From UBA668 sp046086305 (GTDB taxonomy: Bacteria > Actinomycetota > Acidimicrobiia > Acidimicrobiales > Ilumatobacteraceae): a stretch of DNA of 64,000 nt. A model generated the notes under the pieces. That model was not told where the DNA came from and made no database searches. It was given only the letters and a program-made list of their open reading frames with translations. The stretch lies in NCBI GenBank assembly GCA_046086305.1, contig JBJSXI010000044.1, forward strand, positions 20,357-84,356, in the 5' to 3' direction. This document shows, one piece after another, positions 50,270-58,554 of the stretch (the first letter of the stretch is position 1; each line of letters starts with the position of its first letter). Position numbers and translations under genes: made by a program.

Positions 50270-51099
50270 GTCTCTCCGAGCGCCCCTATCTGTCGATCGG
50301 TGAGGTCCTCGGCCTCCTCCTCGAGGAGTTTCCCGACGTCACGATCTCCAAGATCCGCTTCCTCGAGAGCCAGGGACTCATCGACCCCGAGCGCACCCCG
50401 TCGGGTTATCGCAAGTTCTACGACCCCGACATCGAGCGGCTCCGCGTCATCCTCCGGGAGCAGCGCCAGAACTTCCTCCCGCTGCGCGTGATCCGCGATC
50501 GACTCGAGAGCGGCGAGATCGACGACACCGGAGGACACACACCACCGCGGGGTATCCCGCTCGACGACAGTGGTCCTCATGGTCGGCCCGCGCTCACCGA
50601 GGTCGACACGGCACACCATCCGGCAGCGCGTGTCATCCCGCCGCCAGCCTCGACGAATCCCGCCGCACAGTTCTTCGCGCCGTCCGGCGGAGTTGCACCC
50701 TCGGTGATCGGGGAGGAGCGCAACGAGTACACCGCGGGCGACATCTGCGCCCTCGGACGCGTCACCGCGAAACAGTTGTCCGAACTCGAGTCGTTCGGCA
50801 TCGTGTCGCCGCGGGGGACCGGGTCGGGAGCCGTCTACAGTCCCACCGATCTGGCGATCGTCGTTGCCGCAGGACGGTTCCTCGAGCGTGGGATCGAGCC
50901 GCGTCACCTGCGCGGATGGCGTCAGGCCGCCGAGCGCGAGGCTGCGCTGTTCGAACAGTTGGTGTCCCCCCTCATGCGTCAGCGGAACCCCCAGAGCCGC
51001 CAACAGGCTGCCGCCACCTTGGCCGATCTCGCCTCGGTCGGGGCCGAGTTGAGGTCGGCACTGATCGACTCGCTGCTCGAGCCGCACCTCGACACCTGA
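50266..51099 (+). CDS. MerR-family transcriptional regulator, FtsR-like
   Basis: A 277-residue regulator. Winged-helix opening SIGEVLGLLLEEFPDVTISKIRFLESQGLIDPERTPSGYRKFYDPDIERL is the MerR HTH, followed by a Pro/Gly-rich region with DSGPHGRP and a second helical domain (ITAKQLSEL-type, VTAKQLSELESFGIVSPRGTGSGAVYSPTDL) that looks like another winged helix. The position right after the FHA gene is that of Rv1828/FtsR, a cell-division regulator. Coupled to the FHA gene by a GTGA overlap. Confidence 0.88.
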   Translation: MSLSERPYLSIGEVLGLLLEEFPDVTISKIRFLESQGLIDPERTPSGYRKFYDPDIERLRVILREQRQNFLPLRVIRDRLESGEIDDTGGHTPPRGIPLDDSGPHGRPALTEVDTAHHPAARVIPPPASTNPAAQFFAPSGGVAPSVIGEERNEYTAGDICALGRVTAKQLSELESFGIVSPRGTGSGAVYSPTDLAIVVAAGRFLERGIEPRHLRGWRQAAEREAALFEQLVSPLMRQRNPQSRQQAAATLADLASVGAELRSALIDSLLEPHLDT

Positions 51100-51128
51100 T
51101 CCGCTTCGACGGCGTTACCATCGTCGTC

Positions 51129-51623
51129 GTGGTCCCGATGGAGCTGCTCGGTGTGCGGGTCGAGATGCCCGCCAATACCCCGGTCGTGGTCCTGCGCAAG
51201 CGTGACGACCGGAACCGAGTGCTCCCGATCCTCATCGGCGGACCCGAGGCCTCGGCCATCCATACGGCGCTCGAAGGCCTCACGCCACCCCGACCGCTCA
51301 CCCACGATCTGACCGTCACGCTCGTCGAACGCCTCGGCGCATCGGTCGCCCGAGTCGTCATCACCGAGGTGCGCGACCACACCTTCTACGCCGAACTGCA
51401 CCTGGTGACCGCGACGGGGGAGTCCGTTGTCTCCTGCCGTCCGAGCGACGCCATCGCACTCGCCGTGCGCGTCGATGCGCCGATCTTCGCCGACGAGGGC
51501 CTCCTCGACGAGGCCGCCGTCGAGTTGCCGGTCGACGCCGACGAGGGCGAAGAGGCCGAGACCCTGCTCGACGAGTTCCGCGACTTCCTCGACGACATCA
51601 CCCCGGACGATTTCGCCAGCTGA
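51129..51623 (+). CDS. Bifunctional nuclease family protein (DUF151)
   Basis: A 164-residue protein. ELLGVRVEMPANTPVVVLRKRDDRNRVLPILIGGPEASAI is the DUF151 core; HTALEGLTPPRPLTHDL and RPSDAIALAVRVDAPIF follow. An acidic tail (DADEGEEAETLLDEFRDFLDDI) closes it. Relatives have DNase/RNase activity in vitro. TACCAT (51116-51121) is 7 nt before the GTG. The gene corresponds to Rv1829 in gene order. Confidence 0.88.
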   Translation: MVPMELLGVRVEMPANTPVVVLRKRDDRNRVLPILIGGPEASAIHTALEGLTPPRPLTHDLTVTLVERLGASVARVVITEVRDHTFYAELHLVTATGESVVSCRPSDAIALAVRVDAPIFADEGLLDEAAVELPVDADEGEEAETLLDEFRDFLDDITPDDFAS

Positions 51624-51692
51624 GGCGCCCCCATTCGGCGTGCCGTTCGCGCGCACCGCGCGAACAACGGCGGCATATCTCACTCGACGTGC

Positions 51693-51721
51693 TTGACGGC
51701 GCGCGCGGCGACCCGTACGCT
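51693..51721 (+). promoter_or_regulatory. Full sigma70-type promoter upstream of the second MerR gene
   Basis: TTGACG (51693-51698), a 17-bp spacer, then TACGCT (51716-51721). It is the clearest -35/-10 pair in the window and has a GGGAGGG ribosome site before GTG 51774, so this transcript has a leader. Confidence 0.7.
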
Positions 51722-51773
51722 GCTCACTCCACCGTAATTACGGCCCTGTCGTGAGGGGTCGGGGAGGGTCACC

Positions 51774-52220
51774 GTGGACGAGACCGGATACAGCGGCACC
51801 AAGGCAGCGGCCGTGGTCGGCATCACCTATCGCCAACTCGACTATTGGGCGCGCACCGACCTCGTGCGCCCGTCGCTCGTCGACGCCGCGGGCAGTGGCT
51901 CACGGCGGCTGTACAGCTACCGCGACCTGCTCGAGTTGCGAGTGGTGAAGAGCCTCCTCGACGCCGGCATCCGCCTCGAGTCCGTCCGCAGCGTGTTCGA
52001 GTACCTCCGCCTTCATGTCGACAGTGACATCGCCGCCGCACATCTCGTCATCAGCGGCGGCGACGTCCTGCTGTGCGATGGCGAGCAGCTGATCGACGTG
52101 ATGCGCAAGGGACAGGGCGTCCTCAACGTCCTCGCCATCGGCGGCGTCAAGGACGACCTCGATCATCAGCTCGTCACACTCGGCGAGTCTCCTGCGCCCT
52201 CAGCGGCGCGCGCGGTGTGA
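51774..52220 (+). CDS. MerR-family transcriptional regulator (Rv1830-like)
   Basis: A 148-residue regulator. GTKAAAVVGITYRQLDYWARTDLVRPS, then GSRRLYSYRDLLELRVVKSLLDAGI, is a MerR-type HTH. The C-terminal half is helical with VISGGDVLLCDG and DVMRKGQGVLNVLAIGGV. No metal-binding Cys pattern is seen. It is in the Rv1830 position and overlaps gcvT by 4 bp (GTGA), so it may couple regulation to glycine metabolism. Confidence 0.86.
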   Translation: MDETGYSGTKAAAVVGITYRQLDYWARTDLVRPSLVDAAGSGSRRLYSYRDLLELRVVKSLLDAGIRLESVRSVFEYLRLHVDSDIAAAHLVISGGDVLLCDGEQLIDVMRKGQGVLNVLAIGGVKDDLDHQLVTLGESPAPSAARAV

Positions 52221-53281
52221 GCACGCGCCTCGGCCCCCTCGACGAGGCTCATCGCCGTCTCGGCGCGCGCATGGTCGAGTTCGGTGGGTGGGAGATGCCG
52301 GTCTCGTACCCCTCGGGCACGATCGACGAACACATGGCATGTCGCAACGGTGCCGTCGTGTTCGACGTCTCACACCTCGGGACCGTGCGGGTCACCGGCC
52401 CGGAGGCCTTCGATCGTCTGCAATCCGTCCTGACGAACGATCTCGCCCGCATCTCGGTCGGTCGCACCCAATACACCCACCTTCTCGCCGACGACGGCAG
52501 TGTCGCCGACGACATCATCGTCTGGTGGGTCGACGAGGAACGGTTCGACGTCATGCCGAACGCGTCGAACACCTCCTCGGTCATCGAGGCCATCGGTGGA
52601 ACCGATGTCACGGCAACCCGCGCCGTGCTGGCGGTGCAGGGTCCGACCGCTCGCGAACGCCTCGCCACGTTCTGGCCCGAAGCGGCCGCCGTTCCGAGGT
52701 CGCGCGTCGCGACGTGCACATGGCAGTCGACCGCGTGCGTCGTCGCCGGGACCGGTTATACCGGGGAGTCGGGTGTCGAGATCGCCGTGCCGGTCGAGGC
52801 GGCACGTTCCCTGTGGGAGGCACTGCTCGATGCCGGCGTCCTCCCGGCCGGGCTCGGCGCACGCGACACCCTGCGCCTCGAAGCCGGCTACCCGCTCCAC
52901 AGGCACGAACTCGGACCGGGGATCACCCCGCTGCAGGCGGGCCTGTCGTGGGTGGTCGCATGGGACAAAGGCGACTTTCCGGGCCGCACCGCGCTCGTCG
53001 CCGAACGCGATCGCGGTCCGGCGCGCCTGTTGCGCGGGATCGCCACCGAGGGCCGCCGTCCACCGCGTGCCGACTGCGAGGTCCTCGTCGACGGCCGACG
53101 CGTCGGCACGACGACGAGTGGCAACTTCTCACCCGTGCTCGGTCACGGCATCGCGCTCGCGCTGCTCGAGCCACAGCTCGAGAACGGCACTGACGTGACG
53201 ATCGATGTGCGCGGCGCGACCATTCCCGGTCGCCTCGTGGCTGTTCCGTTCGTCGCCGGTGGTCTACGCGCTGGCGGTTGA
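52217..53281 (+). CDS. gcvT: Glycine cleavage system aminomethyltransferase (T protein)
   Basis: T protein transfers the methylene group of glycine from H protein to tetrahydrofolate; 354 residues. GARMVEFGGWEMPVSYPSGTIDEHMACRNGAVVFDVSHLG opens it, with the catalytic-region Asp/Tyr set in YTGESGVEI and LGARDTLRLEAGYPLHRHEL. FGGWEMPV and LGARDTLRLEAGYPL are characteristic. It overlaps the MerR gene by 4 bp. It converges on gcvP with an 18-bp 3' overlap. Confidence 0.94.
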   Translation: MSTRLGPLDEAHRRLGARMVEFGGWEMPVSYPSGTIDEHMACRNGAVVFDVSHLGTVRVTGPEAFDRLQSVLTNDLARISVGRTQYTHLLADDGSVADDIIVWWVDEERFDVMPNASNTSSVIEAIGGTDVTATRAVLAVQGPTARERLATFWPEAAAVPRSRVATCTWQSTACVVAGTGYTGESGVEIAVPVEAARSLWEALLDAGVLPAGLGARDTLRLEAGYPLHRHELGPGITPLQAGLSWVVAWDKGDFPGRTALVAERDRGPARLLRGIATEGRRPPRADCEVLVDGRRVGTTTSGNFSPVLGHGIALALLEPQLENGTDVTIDVRGATIPGRLVAVPFVAGGLRAGG

Positions 53282-56155
53282 CGCAGCGAAGCTCTCCACG
53301 GGCAGGCATGTGCAGACAAGGTGACGGTCGCCGTATGCGGCGTCCACCCGACTGATCGGTGGGAAGTACGTCCGCTCACGTCCCGCCGGGCTGGCGCCGA
53401 TGTGGCGCGGATATGCCCGCTCCCAGGTGCCGACGAGGTCGGCTGTCGTGTGCGGCGCCGCGCGGAGTGGACTGGCCTCGATCGACCACGTCCCCTTCTC
53501 GACCTCGGCAATCTCGGCGCGGATCGACAGCATCGCGTCGCAGAACCGATCGAGTTCGACGAGGCCCTCGCTCTCGGTCGGCTCGATCATCATCGTGCCT
53601 GCAACGGGGAAGCTGACCGTCGGTGCGTGGAATCCGTGGTCGATGAGTCGCTTCGCGATGTCGTCGACGGTCACACCTGTGGCCTTGGTGAGAGGCCGGA
53701 TGTCGATGATGCACTCGTGGGCGACCCGCCCACGGTCGCCCGTGTAGAGCACCGGGTAGGCGGGCGCGAGACGAGTTGCCAGGTAGTTGGCGCCGAGAAT
53801 GGCCACCTCGGTGGCCCGCCGGAGTCCGGACGCCCCCATCAGCGAGACGTACACCCACGAGATCGGCAGGATGCCCGCCGACCCGAAACGCGCCGCCGAC
53901 ACGGGACCGACACCCTCGGGGGAGGGCGACACCGGGTCACCGGGCAGGAACGGGGCGAGGTGGGCCCGCACGGCGACCGGGCCGACACCCGGGCCACCGC
54001 CGCCATGGGGGATACAGAACGTCTTGTGGAGGTTGAGGTGGCTCACATCGGCCCCGAACCGCCCCGGTCGGGCGAGACCGACCAGGGCGTTGAGGTTGGC
54101 GCCATCGACATACACCTGACCGCCATGGGAGTGCACGATGTCGCACACCTCGACGACACGCTCCTCGAACACGCCGTGTGTCGAGGGATAGGTGATCATC
54201 GCGGCCGCGAGCCGATCACCCGCCTCGTCTGCCCGCGCCCGAAGATCATCGACATCGACATTGCCGTGGTCGTCGCACTTCACCACGACCACGTCCAGTC
54301 CGGCCATCACCGCGCTCGCCGCATTCGTGCCATGTGCGCTGGAGGGAATGAGGCAGATCCGACGATGTTCGTCGCCACGGCTGCGGTGGTAGGCCCGAAT
54401 CGCGAGCAGACCGGCGAACTCACCCTGGCTCCCGGCGTTCGGCTGCAGGCTGACCGCGTCGTACCCGGTGATCGCCACGAGCATCTGCTCGAGTGAGCGG
54501 ATCATCTCGCGGTATCCCTCTGTCTCGTCGTCGGGAGCGTAGGGGTGGACGTCGGAGAACTCGGGCCACGTCACGGGCATCATCTCGGCGACCGCGTTCA
54601 GCTTCATCGTGCACGAGCCGAGCGGGATCATCGTGCGATCGAGCGCGAGGTCGGCATCCGACAGGCGTCGCAGATACCGCAACATCTCGTGCTCGCTGTG
54701 ATAGCGGTGGAACACCGGGTGAGTGAGCATGGCGGAGGTCCTCGCGCGTGGGATGCCACCGGGGATCCGGTCGTCGTCCTCTCCGAGCACCCGATCGAAC
54801 TCGCCTTCCGCACCGAAGATATCGAGGAGACGGCGGAGTACCTCGATCGTCGTCGTCTCATCCACACTGAACGCGACAGTCGTCGCATCGACGACGCGGA
54901 CGTCGAATCCTGCGGCTCGCGCGGCCGTTGCCGCCGCTGCCGCATCGCACTCGATAGCGAGGGTGTCGAACCATGTGTCGTGACGGAGGGTTCGGCCGGC
55001 GCGACGCAGTGCCGCTGCTGCGGCCGAGGTGAGGCGGTGGGTCCGTTCGGCGATCCGCACCAGACCCTCGGGCCCGTGCCACACGGCGTAGAAGCCGGCC
55101 ATGTTGGCGAGCAGCACCTGTGCCGTGCAGATGTTCGAGGTCGCCCGCTCACGGCGAATGTGCTGCTCACGCGTCTGCAGTGCGAGGCGCAACGCGGGTC
55201 GACCTTCGGTGTCGGTACTCACCCCGACGAGCCGGCCGGGCAGCGATCGGGCGTGATCGTCGAACGTCCCGAGGAATGCGGCGTGGGGGCCGCCGAAGCC
55301 CATCGGCACACCGAAGCGCTGCGCGGAGCCGATGACGATGTCGGCACCCAGCTCACCCGGTGGCGTGGTGAGGACACACGCCAGCAGATCCGTCGCCACG
55401 ACCACGAGCGCGCCGATCGCGTGCACTGCAGCGATGACCGGTGTCCAGTCGGGGAGCGCCCCGGTGGAGGTGGGCAGACTGACCAGGGCGCCGAAGACGC
55501 CGTCGAGATCGTCGACCGCACCCGGCGCGAGGAGATTGCGCACCTCGATCTCCACGCCGACGGGTTCGGCCCGCGTGCGCAGCACGTTGATCGTCTGCGG
55601 GTGCGTGTCGGCATCGACGAGGAACCGGTGGCCATCGTGCGTCGCACCGCGACGTGCCATCGTCATCGCCTCGGCAGCGGCAGTCGCTTCGTCGAGCAGC
55701 GATGCATTGGCCAGCGAGGTGCCGGTCAGATCGGTGATCATCGTCTGGAAGTTCAGCAACGCCTCGAGTCGACCCTGGCTGATCTCGGGCTGGTAGGGCG
55801 TGTACGCCGTGTACCACGCCGGGTTCTCGAGGACGTTGCGCTGGATGACCGGGGGCACGCGAGTGCCGTAGTACCCCTGGCCGATGAAGCTCCGACGCGG
55901 GCGGTTCCGTGCGGCGAGACCCTTCAGCTCACCGAGCACATCTTCCACAGTTCGCGGCCCCGCGAGGGCGAGCGGCGCGTCCTCGCGGATCGAGGCGGGC
56001 ACGGTCTCGTCGAGCAGCTGACCGATCGACGACGCACCGATCACCTCGAGCATGTGCGTCTCGTCGGCCGGCGACGGTCCGATGTGACGGGACACGAAGT
56101 CATCGGTACCGCGGAGTGCCTCGAGCATCTCGGCGACGGAGTGGGTGAACGACAT
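53264..56155 (-). CDS. gcvP: Glycine dehydrogenase (decarboxylating), full-length P protein
   Basis: PLP enzyme decarboxylating glycine and passing the aminomethyl group to the lipoyl arm of GcvH; 963 residues. It is the fused homodimer type rather than split GcvPA/GcvPB. FVSRHIGPSPAD is the opening and SFIGQGYYGTRVPPVI the usual N-domain. PLP-Lys is in NLHKTFCIPHGGGGPG. LDEATAAAEAM and SGKTPYLFVDA-type positions are in the first half. The ATG follows a GAGGAGG ribosome site and lies downstream of a tandem glycine riboswitch. Confidence 0.96.
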   Translation of the reverse strand: MSFTHSVAEMLEALRGTDDFVSRHIGPSPADETHMLEVIGASSIGQLLDETVPASIREDAPLALAGPRTVEDVLGELKGLAARNRPRRSFIGQGYYGTRVPPVIQRNVLENPAWYTAYTPYQPEISQGRLEALLNFQTMITDLTGTSLANASLLDEATAAAEAMTMARRGATHDGHRFLVDADTHPQTINVLRTRAEPVGVEIEVRNLLAPGAVDDLDGVFGALVSLPTSTGALPDWTPVIAAVHAIGALVVVATDLLACVLTTPPGELGADIVIGSAQRFGVPMGFGGPHAAFLGTFDDHARSLPGRLVGVSTDTEGRPALRLALQTREQHIRRERATSNICTAQVLLANMAGFYAVWHGPEGLVRIAERTHRLTSAAAAALRRAGRTLRHDTWFDTLAIECDAAAAATAARAAGFDVRVVDATTVAFSVDETTTIEVLRRLLDIFGAEGEFDRVLGEDDDRIPGGIPRARTSAMLTHPVFHRYHSEHEMLRYLRRLSDADLALDRTMIPLGSCTMKLNAVAEMMPVTWPEFSDVHPYAPDDETEGYREMIRSLEQMLVAITGYDAVSLQPNAGSQGEFAGLLAIRAYHRSRGDEHRRICLIPSSAHGTNAASAVMAGLDVVVVKCDDHGNVDVDDLRARADEAGDRLAAAMITYPSTHGVFEERVVEVCDIVHSHGGQVYVDGANLNALVGLARPGRFGADVSHLNLHKTFCIPHGGGGPGVGPVAVRAHLAPFLPGDPVSPSPEGVGPVSAARFGSAGILPISWVYVSLMGASGLRRATEVAILGANYLATRLAPAYPVLYTGDRGRVAHECIIDIRPLTKATGVTVDDIAKRLIDHGFHAPTVSFPVAGTMMIEPTESEGLVELDRFCDAMLSIRAEIAEVEKGTWSIEASPLRAAPHTTADLVGTWERAYPRHIGASPAGRERTYFPPISRVDAAYGDRHLVCTCLPVESFAASTASA

Positions 56156-56172
56156 GGGAACCTCCTCGTCAT

Positions 56173-56187
56173 GGGTGCATTGCACCC
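56173..56187 (-). promoter_or_regulatory. Hairpin between the glycine riboswitch and the gcvP ribosome site
   Basis: GGGTGC-AAT-GCACCC is a perfect 6-bp hairpin (extendable by one A-T pair), just 5' of GAGGAGG (56161-56167 on the minus strand). There is no T-run, so it more likely acts on ribosome access than on termination. Its partner in the alternative fold cannot be assigned by eye. Confidence 0.5.
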
Positions 56188-56189
56188 TG

Positions 56190-56374
56190 TCGGTTCCCCT
56201 GCTGTCGTGGTGCCTGAGAGCTTCTCCGCAGTGCGGATTTCCCCGTCGGCGAGTCGTCTGACGACTTCTCTCCAGCGCTGCCGACCCGGGCGGTCCATGG
56301 GCCTGAGAGATTCCGGGGAGGTTGCTCCTTCGGCGCCGCCGTGCTGGCTGCACGGTTGCTCTCCCGTCCGGGCG
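56190..56374 (-). promoter_or_regulatory. Tandem glycine riboswitch of gcvP
   Basis: Two glycine aptamers in a row on the minus strand. The first has GGGAGAGCAACC, GCGCCGAAGGAGCAA, and ATCTCTCAGGC then GGACCG. The second has CTGGAGAGAAGT, CGCCGACGGGGAAAT, and GCTCTCAGGCACC then GACAGCAGGGG. These are the canonical conserved segments of glycine aptamers. Glycine binding typically turns expression of glycine-cleavage genes on. Confidence 0.93.
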
Positions 56375-56388
56375 TGATGGCGACACCT

Positions 56389-56394
56389 ACCGTA
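56389..56394 (-). promoter_or_regulatory. -10 element for the gcvP riboswitch transcript
   Basis: TACGGT on the minus strand, 15 nt upstream of the first aptamer. It faces away from the TACCGT (56419-56424) that serves the divergent SCO6745-family gene. Confidence 0.5.
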
Positions 56395-56431
56395 GCGCAG
56401 CGGCGAGGCGGGGGCGACTACCGTCGCCGTC

Positions 56432-57172
56432 ATGACGACCAACCCGATCAGCGGGCTCACGGCACCCGTCGGCACCATCGGCGGCATGTGGATGCTCCAC
56501 CCCGAGGTCCTCGGTCCGTGTCGGGAGTTCGGCTATCCGAACGGCTACGCCTACTACGTCGCCGGTCGTGGGGGAGTCCTCGGCGACGTCGAGGCCGACG
56601 TCGTGAGCGCTGCGTTCGGCTTCTTCGCCCCGTCGCTCGTGGCCAAGATGTGGACGGCAGGGATCGCCGCCGAGGGTGCCCGGGCGGCGGCCCGCAGGTA
56701 CGGGACCGCGTGTGCCGAGTTCGGCCAGAGCCGCCTTGCCGATTTCGACGGCGCCGATCGACTGGCCGCGCTCGCCGACAGGGTCGCGTCCGACGTCGAT
56801 GCGGCCGGACTGTCGTTGTTCGCCGGCTGGCGCGCCGAGCCACGTCCCACCGACGCAGGTGCCCTCGCCTTCTTCTGCATCCACCTCCTGCGCGAACTGC
56901 GCGGCAGCGCGCATCTCGTCGCGGTGCTCGCGTCGGGGCTCAGCCCGCGTGACGCGGTGCTCGCCTCCGGAGGCACTGCCCACGCCGAGCTGTTCGGCTG
57001 GCGCGGTCCGTTCCCCGATGTCGACCCGGGGCGCCGTGCGGCGGCCGAGGAGCTCACCGACCAGTACGTCGAGCGGCTGTACCGCTCGGTGCTCGCCGAC
57101 GACGAGATCGCAGAGCTCGTCCATCTCGTCGGTCGCCTCGAGACGCACCTCGCCGAACCGACGCCGGACTGA
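56432..57172 (+). CDS. SCO6745 family protein
   Basis: A 246-residue protein of a family conserved in actinobacteria, with no established function. GYPNGYAYYVAGRGGVLGDVEADVVSAAFGFFAPSLVAKMW matches the family core (aromatic-rich segment followed by VxxAxFxxFxPxLV). The HLVAVLASGLSPRDAVLAS segment and EELFGWRGPFP-like turn close the helical domain. The ATG has TACCGT 7 nt upstream. It is divergent from gcvP and followed after 21 bp by an EamA transporter. Confidence 0.82.
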   Translation: MTTNPISGLTAPVGTIGGMWMLHPEVLGPCREFGYPNGYAYYVAGRGGVLGDVEADVVSAAFGFFAPSLVAKMWTAGIAAEGARAAARRYGTACAEFGQSRLADFDGADRLAALADRVASDVDAAGLSLFAGWRAEPRPTDAGALAFFCIHLLRELRGSAHLVAVLASGLSPRDAVLASGGTAHAELFGWRGPFPDVDPGRRAAAEELTDQYVERLYRSVLADDEIAELVHLVGRLETHLAEPTPD

Positions 57173-57193
57173 CCACCGACTCGACCTCCACAC

Positions 57194-58030
57194 GTGCCGA
57201 TCGTCCTCGCCGTCGCATCCGCGGTCCTGCTCGGGCTGTCGGACTTCCTCGCCGCTCGATCGGCGCGAACCGTGCCCTCGGTCACCGTCACCCGGACGGT
57301 CGTCGCCTCGAGCTGCCTCGTCGCGCCGTTGCTGCTGATCGGCGGCGGATCGCTGCCGGCGACGCGGGACGCGCTCCTCGGCGCAGCCTCCGGTCTGGCG
57401 ATGATCACCGGGCTGCTCCTGCTCTATCGGGGCTACGCCGTCGCACGGATGGGTGTCGTCGCGCCACTCTCGTCGGTCCTGCTCGCGATCGTGCCGGTGG
57501 TGTGGGATCTCGCAGGGGGAGCGGACCCGACCCTGGTGGCCGCACTCGGCATGGCCCTCGGTGCAGCCGCCGTGGTGCTGACGTCGTACTCGCCGGCTGG
57601 AGGAGTCGTCGGCACGATGGTCGGACCGACGCTCGGCATCGCGAGCGGGGTCGCCTTCGGGGCCGCGTTCACGCTGATGAGCGAGATCGACGCGTCGGCC
57701 GGACTCGCCCCGGTCATCCTCCAGCGTCTCGCCGGTCTGGCCCTGCTCGTCGTCGTGGCGATGCTGCGCGACGAGCCGTTCTTCGCCCCTCGGGGGAGCG
57801 GCCGGCGCTACGCCCTCAGCGCCGGAGTTCCCGCGATGCTCGCCATCGCCGCCCTCCAGGCGGCCTTCCAGCGGGGGTCGACGGGGCCGGTTGCCGTGGC
57901 GTCCTCGCAGTTCGCATCGGTCGCAGTCGTCCTGGCGGTGATCTTCAACCGTGAACGGATGCGCTGGTGGCAGGCGGTCGGTGTGTCGACGACCGCCGTC
58001 GCCGTCGCCCTCATCGCCGCCGGGGGATGA
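57194..58030 (+). CDS. EamA/DMT-family transporter
   Basis: A 278-residue membrane protein with about ten hydrophobic helices in two EamA repeats. The first helix is VLAVASAVLLGLSDFLAARSAR. RGYAVARMGVVAPLSSVLLAIVPVVWDL is the typical first-repeat end, and FQRGSTGPVAVASSQFASVAVVLAVIFNRERMRWWQAVGV the second-repeat end. Substrates of DMT exporters (amino acids, metabolites) cannot be predicted. The GTG start is 21 bp after the upstream stop. Confidence 0.88.
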   Translation: MPIVLAVASAVLLGLSDFLAARSARTVPSVTVTRTVVASSCLVAPLLLIGGGSLPATRDALLGAASGLAMITGLLLLYRGYAVARMGVVAPLSSVLLAIVPVVWDLAGGADPTLVAALGMALGAAAVVLTSYSPAGGVVGTMVGPTLGIASGVAFGAAFTLMSEIDASAGLAPVILQRLAGLALLVVVAMLRDEPFFAPRGSGRRYALSAGVPAMLAIAALQAAFQRGSTGPVAVASSQFASVAVVLAVIFNRERMRWWQAVGVSTTAVAVALIAAGG

Positions 58031-58034
58031 CGGC

Positions 58035-58040
58035 TAGCGT
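58035..58040 (+). promoter_or_regulatory. -10 element of the FKBP gene, leaderless
   Basis: TAGCGT is 7 nt before ATG 58048. An in-frame ATG at 58027 overlaps the transporter stop, but this element lies downstream of it, so 58048 is favoured. Confidence 0.5.
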
Positions 58041-58047
58041 CGAGACC

Positions 58048-58419
58048 ATGACCGAGCGACCCTCCATCGACATGCCCACCGGGAACCCCCCGGCCGACCT
58101 CGAGACCCACGACGAGGTGATCGGTGACGGCGCCGAAGCGACCGTCGGCAGCCGCGTGAGCGTCCACTACGTGGGTGTCGCCTGGAGCACCGGACGCGAG
58201 TTCGACGCCAGCTGGAACCGTGGCGACACCTTCGAGTTCCGCCTGGGCGCCCGTGAGGTGATCGAGGGTTGGGACCGCGGCGTCAAGGGTATGCGCGTCG
58301 GCGGCCGACGTCGGCTGACGATCCCGCCGCACCTCGGCTACGGCGACCGTGGCGCAGGCGGCGTCATCAAGGGCGGGGAGACGCTCATCTTCGTCGTCGA
58401 CCTGCTCGGCGTCCGCTGA
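58048..58419 (+). CDS. FKBP-type peptidyl-prolyl cis-trans isomerase
   Basis: A 123-residue single-domain FKBP. VHYVGVAWSTGREFDASWNRGDTFEFRLG, VIEGWDRGVKGMRVGGRRRLTIPPHLGYGDRGAGGVI and LIFVVDLLGV give the complete FK506-binding fold, including the Asp (EFDASW), Trp/Glu (VIEGW) and Tyr (HLGYG) pocket residues. No signal peptide, so cytoplasmic. It is a single-gene message by promoter position. Confidence 0.93.
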   Translation: MTERPSIDMPTGNPPADLETHDEVIGDGAEATVGSRVSVHYVGVAWSTGREFDASWNRGDTFEFRLGAREVIEGWDRGVKGMRVGGRRRLTIPPHLGYGDRGAGGVIKGGETLIFVVDLLGVR

Positions 58420-58484
58420 CGCTGGCGATCGGCCGGCGCCAACACCTGAACCGGCACAGCCAACCATCTCCCGTCCTCATCTAT

Positions 58485-58512
58485 TCCTTACATAACGTGC
58501 ATTATGGGCGAG
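58485..58512 (-). other. dif-like Xer recombination site candidate
   Basis: Read on the minus strand, the 28 bp have an 11-bp arm CTCGCCCATAA, a 6-bp spacer TGCACG, and an 11-bp arm TTATGTAAGGA. This is the arm-spacer-arm plan of dif, with its central CATAA/TTATG inverted repeat. It lies in a 135-bp gap between FKBP and the zinc-finger gene. The outer part of the right arm (GGA) departs from known dif sequences. Position near the terminus is not verifiable in this window. Confidence 0.5.
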
Positions 58513-58554
58513 CAGACCAGACGGGAGGTTGCCGGGCTGATGGCGATCTGCCCG

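Noticed and set aside
54545..56377. A 610-codon plus-strand frame opposite gcvP
   Set aside because: Antisense to gcvP (complete family motifs) and to the riboswitch. Composition is that of a shadow frame.
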